Assembly (NCBI RefSeq): GCF_035046485.1 | Contig: NC_085138.1 | Coordinates: 333,046,421 to 333,110,420, forward strand | Origin: Aedes albopictus | Lineage: Eukaryota > Arthropoda > Insecta > Diptera > Culicidae | Direction: 5' to 3' | DNA length: 64,000 nucleotides | The notes under the pieces: generated by a model | What the model was told of the DNA's origin: nothing | What the model saw: the letters and a program-made list of their open reading frames with translations, nothing else | Database searches by the model: none | Shown here: positions 1-11,030 of the stretch, in pieces | Numbering within the stretch: the stretch's first letter is position 1 | How the letters are laid out: the number at the start of each line of letters is the position of its first letter | Position numbers and translations under genes: made by a program

Positions 1-700
1 CAATCGTATTAATCTCCGCTCTCCCTATTACACCCTCTAAAGCAATGTTGAACAGCAAATACGGAAGACCAATAGGGTTTCAAACTAATTGGGCACCCGC
101 GCCAACTCCCGGCACCTCACAGCAAAACAATTCAAAATTCACTTGCCGCATATTTTCAAAACGCACTTCCGTAGGTTATGATTTCACGCAACATTTCCGC
201 AACGGGATCTACAGTCAGTGAGCTACACGTTCACTATGAAGCCGCAAAAGTGCTCAAAACAATTATTACACGCAGAGTAGTGCACTTCGTCAGCACAAAG
301 ATGGGTGCCGAAATGATTTAAAATCGATTAATAAGTGATGTGTGGGCACGCTGTATTTGCGGCATTTCTGCCACACTGGCGGATGGCGAATGCCTGGTCT
401 GTTGTAGCGCGTTCACTCATGCATTCAGCCTGATATTGCTTCACGAACTCTCTTGCAATCGTTGAGAGACAGTAGCATAAGATTTGAGAGAGTACCTTGT
501 AGGCAGTGCTTAGTACATAATGTGATAGCGCGATAGTTCCCGCAATCTAACTTGGCACCATTTTTCTAGATGGGACGCACGATATTTTCTTTCTATTCCT
601 CCGGTAATACTTCCTCTTCCCAAATCTTGGTAATGACCCAGTGTGTTCTCTCTCAGCAGTGTTTCTCCACCGTATTCTAGAAGCTCGTTTGATCATTAAG
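1..700 (-). pseudogene. Decayed RTE-like LINE reverse-transcriptase relic
   Basis: Blocks at 1-85, about 320-440 and 540-700 align by eye, in order, with the minus-strand reverse-transcriptase part of the LINE at 8198-11030 (its 9120-9200, 9350-9440 and 9570-9720). Examples are the shared stretches around 'aagcaatgttgaacagcaa' and 'cggtaatacttcctc'. Many substitutions and indels separate the blocks and no frame is open, so this is an old non-coding remnant. It probably continues to the left of the window. Confidence 0.75.
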
Positions 701-1435
701 TGCTCTTGGAAACGCCTTAAGTCTCAGTATGCACCAACACAGAATAAATCTTGAAATGTACACCTGGCGTAAATATTAGAACGGTCTTGAAACGTACACC
801 TTGCGTAAATATTAGAACGATTATGCACCCGTTTCATTGATTTAACTTTACGGGGAAGCACTTCTTGTAAGCAACATTGTTAGCAAGCTCCATGCCGCTG
901 CCAACCTGTAATTTTACAATCCGATGGTGAACTGTGTTGTTGTGGGGGTGATTTTGTTACAGTGAACTCGATGTAACTATTTTTAGCTGTGTAAGAATCT
1001 TGTAAGGAATACCTCATTTTTCATTTTTATCGATTCTATAGGCGACCTGAATTCTTAAACGAAAAAATCGTTTCCTAACTTTTTAACTTCACAGCTCAGT
1101 ATCAATCTAGCATGCCAGTTATGCAACCAGCAAACTGTGCCACACCTTCACAGTAATCTATCATCTTTCGTTTATTCAAAACGGCATCTACACACCATCA
1201 TGATCCTTCTACCACACAGCCTACCCAAACAGTCTGACATCTCAGCATGAACTTGCGCAGACGCAATGGATTAAACGGTCTGCCGAGGGCAAGCGATGGC
1301 AATCATCACTTTTTTCCCACCCAAGAAAATATCAGAAAATTTTGTTGGTCCAGGATGCTTTTAACCCGTTTGACCCTAGGTAAAAAAAAGTTCAAAAAAT
1401 CATTAACAGCCCATTTCTCAACAGATTCAACCAAC
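701..1435. other. Unassigned AT-rich sequence with a SINE relic
   Basis: No supportable gene. About 1098-1175 resembles part of the composite SINE at 34745-36966: both carry 'gttatgcaacca' followed by an 'aatctatca.cttt' block. In the later copy these two blocks are pushed apart by a TTAA MITE, while here they are adjacent, so this relic records the empty site. A near-duplicated 'cttgaaa.gtacacct.gcgtaaatattagaac' unit lies at about 750-820. Confidence 0.45.
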
Positions 1436-3962
1436 ACAAACTCGCATAACACTATAGTTTTACGGAAATTTACGGGATCAATATTTTCTTGGACTTCTGG
1501 ACGGAGTGAGGCCGGTGGGTCACTGGGTCAAGTTGGGCAAAAAAAGGCCAAGTACGATTTGCACCTCTATAACTTTCTACATAACGAACTTTTTCAATGG
1601 GAGTTTGCACATTCCGTTGCCTAACGATAGTTGATGTTGCTACAGATTCGAATTTGAAATTTTCCGAAAGTTTTTTTTTTGAGCTCTTGAGATATTCAAC
1701 ATTTCTGAACTATCCAAATCTTCATTTACGTTTGTTGTTTTTAAATGAAATTAAACACGAGATAGTATTCCATTATTGACCCCATAGGTCATCGGAGACA
1801 TCTTGAGAACATGTTGTCCATTCCCAATTTCCCACGAAATAGTTTTGAGAGACCTATTCATTGACACATTGTGGAATATAAGTTTATGAAGTGCTCAGAG
1901 ATTCCACACAGGTAAAACATCTGATTACATTCAATCTACAGCTTCGATGTAGTATTGGTTTCTGAAGCTAACCATTGTTTTCCGCGTGCAAAAAAAAACT
2001 CTCATTGTTGTCCATCTATGGTTCTCTAAAGTCAAGGCATGACTTCGCTTAGGTCATCAAATTTTCCTAGGAATAGTTGTGCGAGATCTTTTTATTGGCA
2101 CATGACAGAAAGAATATAAGTTTATGTAGTGCACAGAGGTTCGTTACAGGTAAAACATGTGATTACAATTTTTCTACAGCTCAATGAACTCAAGGCCTGA
2201 CTTCAGCCAGGCCATCCCGGGTACTCAGGCAGAGATGGAATCCTCCTCAGAACAAAACAAGAGAACAAAAAATCTGCACCACGCTCCCGCATCCAATGCT
2301 AGAGCGGCTTCTCTCGGTTTCTTTCACCTTCCTGCTTGCAACTTGTGACACCGAAACATGTGCGGATTTGTTTGCATAAAAAAGTGCGTTTACTCAAAAT
2401 TGAGGCACTTTGTGCACCGGGAGTTAAAATAAATTTGCTTATGTTAAAAAATCAATAATTAACAAGCGTACAAGTATTTATGTATGCAATTGGGTCATGC
2501 GATGCGAACGGAACGATCATACCGCGTAAAACGCCGATGTAATTGTCGATCAACTTTGCGGGAGCCTCAAAAAATGATGCACAAAAATGTTTCTCTTTGA
2601 CCTGATTTTTTGTGGTTCGATGTTTCTCTTTGTTTTCGCATGCTTCCTCCTTGCGCTACGCTCCCGCACAAACGATAGCGGTGGGAGCGGACAAAGATAA
2701 AGAGAACAAAAACATGCATTTGAGGCACATTGCGGGAGCAAATAACAAGCCTGTACTCAGGAATCTAGTCGAGGTTTTTACTTACTCCTATTCGATGTAG
2801 TGATGGTTTCTGGAGCTAACCGTGGTTTTCCGCATGCAAATAGGTCTAGGGTGCCTGTACCAGTTATCGCACTACCTAAGGAAAACTACTTCTACAAAAA
2901 TAAGAAGAAGACCGACGAATGTCGTCGATATGTCAAATGATAGATTTGTTTTCATACTTTACAGGAAAAATATAACATCTGAGCCAAACCCACTTTTACT
3001 ATTTATTACGGCGTGTGCCAATGATAGGAACCCTGTACCAGTTATGGACATACTTTTTAATTTCGGTTCCACTTCGCACTATTTACATGCATTCCTTATG
3101 GGATTTGCCATAACTGGTACACTATGGCGAAATAGGGTGCAAGGAAGCCGAAATTTTAAGGAAAATGATTTATTTCTATCATAATTTCAGCAAAATGTGA
3201 ACTTTTAATGAGTGCAATCATCTTTTATGAACGTGATCTATTGTTCACATATTTTTTCTTGATGATTTGCATCGTTAAAGATTGAAAATCAACTATGGCG
3301 AATTTGAGGTACTATAGCCATAACTGGTACACTGAGCCTAATTGTAGTCCATCTACGGTTCTCTGTAGTCAAGGCATGACTTTAATTAGATCGTCCAAAA
3401 TTTCTACTGTTTGTTGATATAATAAAAATTATACAGATGTTCAAGTATTGGTGCAAATAAAAGTGATAAAAATAATTGAAAATAATCCTTGGTGATTATT
3501 TCGAGTGTACATGTTTTGTAAGGACGGATTCGGACAATCCATCGAGATATTCGGGAAATATTAATAGTACTACAAGGGCAAAACATGTTCTAAGATGTCT
3601 CCGATGACCTGTGGGGTTAGTAAGGGAATAATATCTCGTGTTTAATTTCATTTGAAAACAACAAACGCAAATGAAGACTTCGATGGCTCAGAAATGTTGA
3701 ATATCTCAAGAACTTAAAAGAAACCTATCGGAAAATCTCAAATTCAAACCTGTAGCAACATCAACTATCGTTTTGCAACGGAAAGCAAACTCCCATTGAA
3801 AAACTTCGTTAAGAAGAAAGTTACGAGGGTGCAAATCGTACTTGGCCTTTTTTTGCCCGACTTGACCCAGTGACCCGCCGGCCTTACTCCGTCCAGAAGT
3901 CCAATAAAATGTTGATCCCGTAAATTTCCAAAACTTTGGTGTTGTGCGAGTTTGTGTTCAAA
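1436..3962. mobile_element. 2.5-kb foldback element with about 380-bp inverted arms
   Basis: 1436-1815 is the diverged reverse complement of 3583-3962. Anchors include 'gtcatcggagaca' against 'tgtctccgatgac', 'cacgagata' against 'tatctcgtg', and 'ccaagtacgatttgcac' against its complement at 3830. The roughly 1.77-kb loop contains direct repeats (about 2008 and 3347, 'ccatctacggttctct'; about 1938 and 2790, 'cgatgtagt') and the nested MITE at 2841-3340. Short open frames in the two arms mirror each other and are not genes. No transposase is visible. A foldback or MITE-type non-autonomous DNA element is the simplest reading; an inverted duplication is the alternative. Confidence 0.7.
2841..3340. 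mobile_element. TA-flanked MITE with TGTACCAGTTAT-type TIR
   Basis: The left end reads TAGGTCTAGGGTGCCTGTAC and continues CAGTTAT. The right end is the complement of TAGGCTCAGTGTACCAGTTA. Ends flanked by TA suggest a Tc1/mariner-type target duplication. A second inverted pair of the 'gtaccagttat' motif lies inside, at about 3035 and 3110. There is no coding capacity. It lies in the loop of the larger foldback element. Confidence 0.6.
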
Positions 3963-5636
3963 ATCAAAAAGTGTCCGTGGTGTCGTATTCAAACATAGCC
4001 ACTTTAAAACGGACACACATTATTTACTATTTCCCGACCGACTTGAAAATCGAACACGATGTCGACCGTTCATCACAACAGTAGTCACAAAACTGAAGCA
4101 TGATTTCCAACTCAATGACATGTAGTCGTTCCATTTTCTATTGTGTTCCTCGAAAAGTCACAGCCCTAGCTGTCATGTGTACACTGTAATTCAAATTTAC
4201 TCAAAGTCTGCACAACCCAACTCTATTCACTACACGTGGTAGTGTCGAAGTCAAGATTAACAATTTTTGAATTTATTTTTTTATTTTGACATTGCCTAAT
4301 GTTGTAGACATTGACACACAAACAAAAGTTATAATAACTATTAATTCTGGAATTTGGTACGGATCGATAGTTTTTCGGAAATCGAAAAAAAAACGGAGGT
4401 TGCGTTCGGGCAAATTCAAAACTTTCTTATATGGCGCTACTCGTAGCTCCTGGATGCCATTGGTAATAATGTATGTTTTTTTTTCTATGGTCGAAGGATC
4501 ATAAAGGCCACCGTAATTTTCCTTTTCGGTATGCCATGCCGTTAAGTCGCTGATTTCGCGTTTCTTTGCCATTTTTCTCATTGAGCGCATATAATTCACC
4601 CAAATCTTATTTTTGGTGGCAGCGACAGCTTTCTTAATTCATGTTAACCTTGGACGACCAGTGGGCACCTTCGGGAATAGTTGCCCTTGCTTTTTTTCGG
4701 TCTAAGACTGTTTTACGGTTCTCCTGAACACTCCTGAAATGTCTTATTTAACATTTGCGCGTGGACAAGTCCCGACTACCGCTGCTACCCCTTCATGGTG
4801 CAAATTTTAAACTTAAGAAATCGGATTTTTTTACCCGCAACCTACTGTGATATGAGTTAGAGCTTACGTGCATGCAATAAAAACCAAGACATTGTGTGTA
4901 CAGGTGATATGGGTACCTTATTTGTACGATAGTGCAAACATTATCACGCATACGGTACTAGCAGAGTTGCTTTCTGTCACTATCAAAGGTGGGCAAATCG
5001 CCGATATTGATAGGCTAACTGCGATCCAAGTCAGTGTGCACTCAGTAAAGTCACTGATAAACCATCTTTAAAATTCGTTTTAAAACAAAATAAACACCAG
5101 CAATGATGATACATTAATATGTGGCATAAAATAACAAGTATTACATGTTGGTCTTTACAAATTTTGAGATTTGGTAAAAATCGCCAAAATGTCAGTTCAA
5201 TTGCAATGATAGTGATCTGGAATGAGGGTCAGTATCAAGTCGTTGCCTGTCATTGTCGTCTTGATATTGACCGGCCTGCGGTGATAGTGACGGTAGTGCA
5301 ACTGACATGACTGATATTATGCAGCTCTGAATACAAGCTGTTCAAACAGTAGAACAGAATACAATTATATTTTTTTTCAGGTAGTCGACACTCTGAAAGC
5401 AATGCCTCATTATCTGAATTATATGCAACTCTCAATCATAGTCAAATTTCTCGTTGAGAGTAACGACAATCATTAAAAAAATGCTATACGCGAGTAAAAA
5501 GTATTTGTAAACAAAAAATAGTTTCCAGTAATTTGATGTCGCAATAACCCTTCTCCCAGTGCATCGACAAATAAAGCCATTCAATGGGAATCAACATGGC
5601 CTTATTTTGATGCATTATCGTATTACCTAGTAGATT
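3963..5636. other. Unassigned intergenic sequence
   Basis: No family recognised. The longest open frame, 4273-4599 minus (108 codons), has low-complexity Lys-rich and Ile/Val-rich composition, no known motif and an overlapping frame on the other strand. I do not call it a gene. Confidence 0.4.
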
Positions 5637-6290
5637 ATGTATTTATGCGATGCATTTTCATTTCGGTTTCGGTTTCATCACCACTTACCCTTTTATCGAG
5701 GCACCCAGCCGAGCAATGCCAATCAGTGTTCATCACGCTTTTTCCAACAAAAAAAAGTTACAAAAATCAATCGTCCGCCTGCCCTGCCGTACATTTATCC
5801 TGTCCCTTTCACTTTTCCATTTCAACCGTTTACTGTGAACAGCAGTGGGTTAAGAGGGGTTGTAAAATCCCGGCATCCCAGCATTCAAAAGCCTCACCGG
5901 GGAAGGATAAGCGGGTGCCTAGCGGAGAATTCTATTACCACTGCTGCAAAACATACATATTCTCTTCTCGCATGCTACCGCGCACAACAGCATCACTGCC
6001 GTGTGCAGCATAGTTGTCCCATGTTGCAAGGGATTCCCACAGAACATGGGACAACTATGTTGCACACAACAGCATCACGGAACGGAACGATTTTCGGGGG
6101 TTGGATTTGTTGGTCACATGCTGCGCGAGAGAGTGCTTCTCCGGCAGCAGCATCTCACTATTTGTGGAGGGTTCATCTGCTGCGCTCGCTGATACGGATT
6201 TAGCTGATGCCAACCCTCTCGTCCTTCGCTTTTGGCGGTGGATCCTCGCTCGGCGTGATGATATTCTAAACACTTAGGCTAGGATATCCC
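5637..6290. other. GC-richer, ORF-rich patch of unknown nature
   Basis: Base composition is less AT-rich than the surroundings and four frames stay open together for 180-560 bases: 5637-6203 plus, 5645-6013 plus, 6014-6277 plus and 6055-6273 minus. Overlapping openness on both strands usually reflects composition, not coding. None of the translations shows a recognised domain. A near-perfect hairpin (6001-6067) lies inside and would cut through any coding reading. It could be a repeat of unknown family or an untranslated exon. Confidence 0.35.
6001..6067. other. 25-bp-arm hairpin with 17-nt loop
   Basis: Bases 6001-6025 (starting GTGTGCAGCATAGTTG, ending TGTCCCATGTT) are the reverse complement of 6043-6067 with a single mismatch, around a 17-base loop 'gcaagggattcccacag'. 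The size matches a small-RNA precursor or a very short palindromic MITE. Nearly full pairing fits a MITE or siRNA-type hairpin better than a typical bulged animal pre-miRNA. The sequence does not show whether it is transcribed. Confidence 0.75.
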
Positions 6291-6520
6291 GTTGCGCGAA
6301 ATACGGGTGAGGAGAGTGGTCGGAGTCGCCGTCCGTCGCCATCAACCAGAAAACCATAAATGCAATGAATATTTGGTGAAAAATGTGTACCCATGGATGG
6401 CTTCATCGCACTTATGTTGATGTTGATTTTGTTTGGTCATAGGGTACAGTGGTGTCTTGTTTTTGGCAATTGTTTAGAAAATTAAATGTTTTGTAACCCC
6501 GTGAGGAGTTATGCTCGTGA

Positions 6521-6547
6521 AATCCTGCCAGAACTTCTGGCAGGATT
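6521..6547. repeat. Perfect 13-bp-arm palindrome
   Basis: AATCCTGCCAGAA, one spacer base, then TTCTGGCAGGATT. It sits at the edge of a short stretch of the 'aattcct/ccaagaattc' type seen in the degenerate tracts elsewhere. It may be chance pairing in that motif family or a weak terminator-like hairpin. No gene adjoins it. Confidence 0.5.
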
Positions 6548-6707
6548 GTTAGGAGGATTTTCCAAGAATTCTCACTTGCGTTTCATTCGATTCCCATTAA
6601 ATAATTCGCTAAATAGGCTTCCATGGAATCTTTATCGAATCTCACCAGATAATCATGGCTTGCGCATTTAATTTTTCATTAAAGTTAATATTTAACATTT
6701 TTTTTAA

Positions 6708-6900
6708 GACACTTACATCGTCTTCGACCTTGCGGCCTCTACAGACTGAACAATACAAACATTTGACAACGGACAACACATATTACACCCACTGGCCCAG
6801 TGGAGAATTTTCCGTTTAACGGGAATCGAACCCACACTCCGAGGCTAACGAGATACCATAACGACTGGTGCCGCTAGACGCTCGGCCACGAAGCCCACAA
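6708..6900 (-). mobile_element. tRNA-derived SINE
   Basis: Read on the minus strand from about 6900, the head is tRNA-like: an A-box-like TGGCCGAGCGTCTAG and, 50 bases on, a B box GGGTTCGATTCCC. The body runs to 'gatgtaagtgtctt' and ends in an A-rich tail at 6700-6708. The promoter style resembles type-2 (Ser/Leu class) tRNAs. It differs in sequence from the Feilai copies and from the 24.2-kb SINE, so it is a separate family. No clear target duplication was found. Confidence 0.75.
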
Positions 6901-7228
6901 TAAATTGATCCTTCACTGTACGGCACCCCTAGCACCCCCAGCAGTATATCGGCATTTCGGGGACCGAAGCGAGTGTATTTGAAAGGCAACTCAAAATTAT
7001 TGCACGCTGTGTGGCATCGAGAAGCCCGCAAAATTGCAGAGATTGAAATTTTACGATTTTTTCGGCTAACCGACCCCCGTGCTGCTGCTTCTGCCACTAG
7101 GCACTATGTGGACCACTACTGGTTGCAATAAACTGCTACTGCTGGTGGTAGCGCCGTCGATGACTTCGTTGGGTGCGCTACTGCTGGTAAGAGCAGGAAT
7201 TTATGGTTTATTGAAATTGAAAATAGAA

Positions 7229-7480
7229 TTAAGGACAAACTTCTTGAAATCCCGCTTTAACAGTGCATCAGAACTTTGAACGCACAAATATCAAGAAGCA
7301 AGTTTCAAACAACAGTGAATTTCATTATTCTGTTCTTGCTCACTTGTAATAAGCTTAAAATGAGAAGATCAGGTGCGCTGGTTTTGTTTACGAAGAGATT
7401 TGTGCGCTCGAAATCGTGAGTAGGTACCGAACTCGGCCATTGTGGCGGCCATTTTGGGATTCCAACAAGTCTGTCCTTAA
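7229..7480. mobile_element. TTAA MITE with TTAAGGACA termini
   Basis: The left end TTAAGGACAAACTTCTTGAA and the complement of the right end TTAAGGACAGACTTGTTGGA form imperfect inverted repeats about 25 bp long, bounded by TTAA on both sides, as in piggyBac-type MITEs. The 252-bp interior shares long stretches with the interrupted copy at 19725-20629, for example 'aagcttaaaatgagaagatcagg'-type sequence. It has no coding capacity. Confidence 0.8.
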
Positions 7481-7616
7481 GGCTTAGGTGGATGATTGTA
7501 AGTGTAGATGGTACTAGATGGTAGGCAAAGGGTTGACGAGATTTAGCGAGTGAGTATGAAGGGGTAATGAATCATCGATTAACTGTGGCATTTGTTAGTG
7601 ATGATGATTGATATTT

Positions 7617-8192
7617 ATTAGAGTGGGTCATCGTTTATATGGAAAATAGAAAAAAATCAATGGTATCCCATCAGATCAAAGCTTTTTTGATTCCATTTCA
7701 GGACCCAAAGAAGTGTACAAAATTTGGGCACGATCGGTTATGTGTACGTTTTGCGCATCGTGTTTGAAGTTTGTATGGGGTTTTACATGGGAAAACACAC
7801 TTTTTTGCATTTCTCTCATAACAAGCTCAAATTTTTCTAAACCCGTGTATCCGATAAAGTGAAAACATAGCCTAGGGTGTCCTGAAAAACTTTGTCGAAG
7901 ACCGCGAAGTGATCTGATGCTTATGAAGAAAGTTATAGCGTTGGCATTGCATGGCGAAACAGCATGATTTTGTTGCTATTGTTATTCCTTTACGTGTTAA
8001 AACATAAACACATGCATGCGGTTCGTTGGTTATAACTATTTTCACAAGCATCGAATCGCTTTGCGGTCTTCAACAAAGTTTTTCGGGACATCCTAGGCTA
8101 TCATTTCTTCAGAAATTTCGCACAGATACTCAGGACCCGAAACGGAACCAAAAAAGCTTTGATCTGAGAAAACGGTTCCGATGACCCACACT
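7617..8192. mobile_element. Palindromic MITE, TATTAG[A/T]GTGGGTCATCG termini
   Basis: The left end TATTAGAGTGGGTCATCG and the complement of the right end TATTAGTGTGGGTCATCG match with one difference. The whole 570-bp unit folds on itself. Internal matching pairs include 'aagcttttttg', 'tttgtcgaagaccgcgaagtgat' against its complement at about 8050, and 'cctagggtgtcc'. The same 'gtcgaagaccgc' core occurs in the palindromic element at 43279-44027, so the two may be related. It directly abuts the 3' end of the LINE that starts at 8198. Confidence 0.8.
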
Positions 8193-8197
8193 AATAT

Positions 8198-9034
8198 TCA
8201 TATTTTCTGTTCGATTTGCTTAGAAGTAGTGGGTACTAGAATACGGTTTCGATAAGGCTTAGGCCGAGGTGGCCTCTGCTGTACAATGTACAGTGTACAT
8301 AGTAGCCGCCTCCATTCTACTCGGTCCATGGCTGTTTGTCTCCAGTTCCGCACTCTGGGTAGGGTCTGCAGATCGTCTTCCACTTGGTCGACCCACCTAG
8401 ATCGCTGCGCTCCACGCCTTCTTGTACCGGTCGGATGACTCTCGAGAACCATTTTTGTCGGGTTGCTATCCGACATCCTGATGACGTGACCCGCCCACCG
8501 TAGCCTCCAGATTTTCGCGGTAAGGACGATGGTTGGTTCTCTCAGCAGCTGATGCAGCTCGTGGTTCATTCGCCTTCTCCAAGTCCCGTCTTCCATATGC
8601 ACTTCGCCGTAGATGGTACGCAACACCTTCCGTTCGAAAACTCCAAGAGCGCGTTGGTCCTCTGCACGTAGGGTCCATGTTTCGTGCCCATAGAGGACTG
8701 CCGGTTTAATCAACGTTTTGTAGATAGTTAACTTCGTGTTACGGCGAACTTTATTCGATCGTAGAGTTCTGCGGAGTCCAAAGTAGGCACGATTTCCTGC
8801 CACAATGCGCCTCTGAATTTCTCTGCTGGTGTCGTTGTCGTCGGTCACCAGTGAGCCCAAGTACACGAATTCTTCAACCGCCTCGATTTTATCACCGTCG
8901 ATATGAATTCGGGGTGGCGGGCGCGGTGATTCCTCCCTGGAGCCCTTTGCCATCATGTACTTTGTCTTCGACACATTATTGACTAATCCGATTCGCCTGG
9001 CTTCACTCTTTTGTCGGATGTACGTTTCCGCCAT
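8198..9034 (-). pseudogene. LINE C-terminal (thumb/connection) domain
   Basis: A 278-codon open segment follows motif C. It contains SKTKYM, VEEFVYLGSLVTDDND, IYKTLIKPAVLYGHETW, GVFERKVLRTIYG, RWAGHVIRM and GTRRRGAQRSRWVDQVEDD, which is the usual order in RTE-like insect LINEs. The last 25 residues run to a stop at 8198, eight bases from the adjacent palindromic MITE. That MITE probably inserted in or beside the LINE 3' end. Confidence 0.85.
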
Positions 9035-9651
9035 CGTCTCAAATTTACGAGCAATAATATCAATATCATCAGCGAAACCAAGCAGCTGAAGGACTTCGTG
9101 AAAATCGTTCCACTTGTATTTATCCCCGCTCTCGTAATTACACCCTCCAAAGCAATGTTGAACAGCAACAACGAGAGAACATCACCTTGCCGTAACCCTC
9201 TACGAGATTCGAAGGGACTCGAGAGTGTCCCTGATACTCGAACTACGCACATCACTCGATTCATCGTCGCCTTGATCAACAGTGTCAGTTTATCCGGGAA
9301 TCCGTATTCGTGCATAATCTGCCATAGCTGTTCGCGATCGATTTTATCATACGCCGATTTGAAATCGATGAACAAGTGATGTGCGGGCACGTTGTATTCG
9401 CGGCATTTCTGCAACACCTGGCGGATAGCGAACATCTGGTCCGTTGTAGCGCAGTCACCCATAAATCCTGCCCCATGAACTCTCTCGCAATCGGTGATAG
9501 ACGGCGGCATAACATTTGAGTGAATATCTTGCAGGCAGCGCTCAGTAGTGTGATCGCTCGGTAGTTCCCGCAATCCAACTTGTCGCTCTTTTTGTAGATG
9601 GGACACACGATACCTTCCATCCATTTCTCCGGTAATACTTCCTCCTCCCAA
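8983..9651 (-). pseudogene. LINE reverse transcriptase core, frameshifted
   Basis: From about 9490 downward this frame encodes the RT palm: MGDCATTDQMFAIRQ, FIDFKSAYDKIDRE (motif A with the first catalytic Asp), and the SRRGLRQGD...LLFNIALE block (motif B). The residues before about 9490 are out-of-frame. Motif C (F-A-D-D) is encoded at about 9075-9086 but in another frame, because an indel near 9090 separates it from motif B. All catalytic motifs are therefore present in the DNA but not on one frame. Confidence 0.85.
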
Positions 9652-10454
9652 ATCTTGGCAATGACCCAGTGTAGTGCTCTCACCAGTGCTTCTCCACCGT
9701 ATATTAGAAGCTCGCTTGGTAGTTGATCTGCTCCAGCGGCTTTGTTGTTTTTCAACCGGCCAACCTTCTCCTCGATCTCTTGGAGGTCAGAGGCCGTAAG
9801 CCTTTCGTCCTGTGCACATACTCCTAGATCTGTTACCACGCCACCTTCGGTACTTGCAACGTCGCCATTGAGGTGCTCATCGTAATGCTGCCGCCACCTC
9901 TCGACCACCTCACGCTTGCTCGTGAGAATATTCCCGTGATTATCCCGGCATATGTCGGCTTGTGGCACAAAGCCTCTGCGCGAGCGGTTCAGCTTCTCGT
10001 AGAACTTCCGTGTGTCCTTAACGCGGTACAGTTCTTCCATCGCTTCACGATCTCGTTCTTCCTGCTGGCGCTTTTTCATCCGGAAGACTGAGTTCTGCCT
10101 GTTCCGCGCCTGTCTGTAATGTGCCTCATTCGCTCTCGTACGGTGTTGCAGCATTCTCGCCCATGCAGCATTCTTCTCGTGTTTCAACTGTTCACATTCG
10201 CCGTCGTACCAGTCGTTTCTGTGATTCGGAGTCGCGAAGCCTAGTGCTGTAGCCGAGGTACTGCCTATGGCGGATCGGATGTCCCTCCAGCCATCTTCAA
10301 GTGTAGTTGCGCCAAGCTGCTCTTCCGTTGGTAGGGTCACTGCTAACTGCTGCGCGTGGTCTTGAGCCACTTCTACGTTACGCAGCTGCTCGATGTTGAG
10401 CCGCGGCATTCGACTTCGGCGCGTGGTGATAACTGTCGAAAATTTTGAGCGCAT
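9285..10454 (-). pseudogene. LINE linker and N-terminal reverse transcriptase
   Basis: A 389-codon segment follows the endonuclease in the same frame after one stop (TGA at 10455-10457). Residues 1-230 are a charged helical linker rich in Arg/Glu/Gln (a block around NDWYDGECEQ; another around KFYEKLNRSRRGF). Residues 230-340 hold reverse-transcriptase motifs 0-2: AAGADQLPSELL, LPEKWMEGIVCPIYKK and NYRAITLLS. After about residue 335 the sequence drops out of frame and the last 50 residues are out-of-frame translation. The true continuation is the overlapping frame 8983-9651. Confidence 0.85.
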
Positions 10455-11030
10455 TCATACAGCGACTAAGTAGTGATCTGAATCTATATTCGCACTGCGG
10501 TATGTGCGGACATTGATTATATCCGAGACGAATTTACCGTCGATTAGAACGTGGTCGATTTGGTTTTCTGTTTGATGGTCGGGTGATCTCCAGGTGGCTT
10601 TGTGGATATCTTTGCGGGGGAAGAAGGTGCTTCGGACTACCATACCACGGGAGGCTGCAAAGTTTACGCATTTATCATTCGATACGGCGTGCAGGCTGTT
10701 TCGCCCGATTAGCGGTCTGTACATTTCCTTCCTTCCTACCTGCGCGTTCATGTCGCCGACAACGATTTTCACGTCACGCGGCGAGCAACCATCGTATGTT
10801 TGCTCAAACTACGCGTAGAACGCTTCTTTCTCGTCATCGGGTCTCCCTTCGTGTGGGCAGTGGACGTTGATGATGCTGTAGTTGAAGAAACGGCCCTTAA
10901 CTCTCAACATGCACATCCTTGCGTTGATCGGCTGCCATCCGATCACACATTGTCGCATCTTGCTCCACACTATAAATCCTGTTCCCAGTTCATTAGTGGT
11001 GCCAACTGGGCTTGGAATTAGGATTGTTTG
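10455..11030 (-). pseudogene. LINE endonuclease domain (5' truncated)
   Basis: The 10455-10772 segment (106 codons) contains the endonuclease signature GDMNAQVGR, the SPD...IDHVLID block and the terminal SDHYLV, which holds the conserved Asp-His catalytic pair. Upstream in the same frame, past a TAG at 10809-10811, the sequence encodes the preceding strand with NYSIINVHCPHEG. The N-terminal catalytic Asn and Glu blocks of the family are missing because the copy is truncated near 11030. In an intact element this domain nicks the target DNA to prime reverse transcription. This copy cannot do so. Confidence 0.85.

Larger units (their letters stand above)
8198..11030 (-). mobile_element. RTE-like non-LTR retrotransposon, broken copy
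   Basis: Reading from 11030 down, the strand carries the later two thirds of an apurinic-type endonuclease domain, a linker, a full reverse transcriptase and a C-terminal domain, in that order. The frame is the same from about 11020 to about 9480 with two in-frame stops (TAG at 10809-10811, TGA at 10455-10457). It then shifts near 9480 and again near 9075. The element is truncated at its 5' end within the endonuclease. The C-terminal style (YLGSL.., GHV.RM, RRGAQRSRW) matches insect RTE/BovB-like elements; JAM1-like is possible but unproven. Fragments of the same family lie at 1-700 and 25652-27385. Confidence 0.85.

Noticed and set aside
6790..6900. tRNA-Ser or tRNA-Leu gene on the minus strand
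   Set aside because: Promoter boxes are present, but there is no cloverleaf with a paired acceptor stem and the unit has a SINE body and tail.
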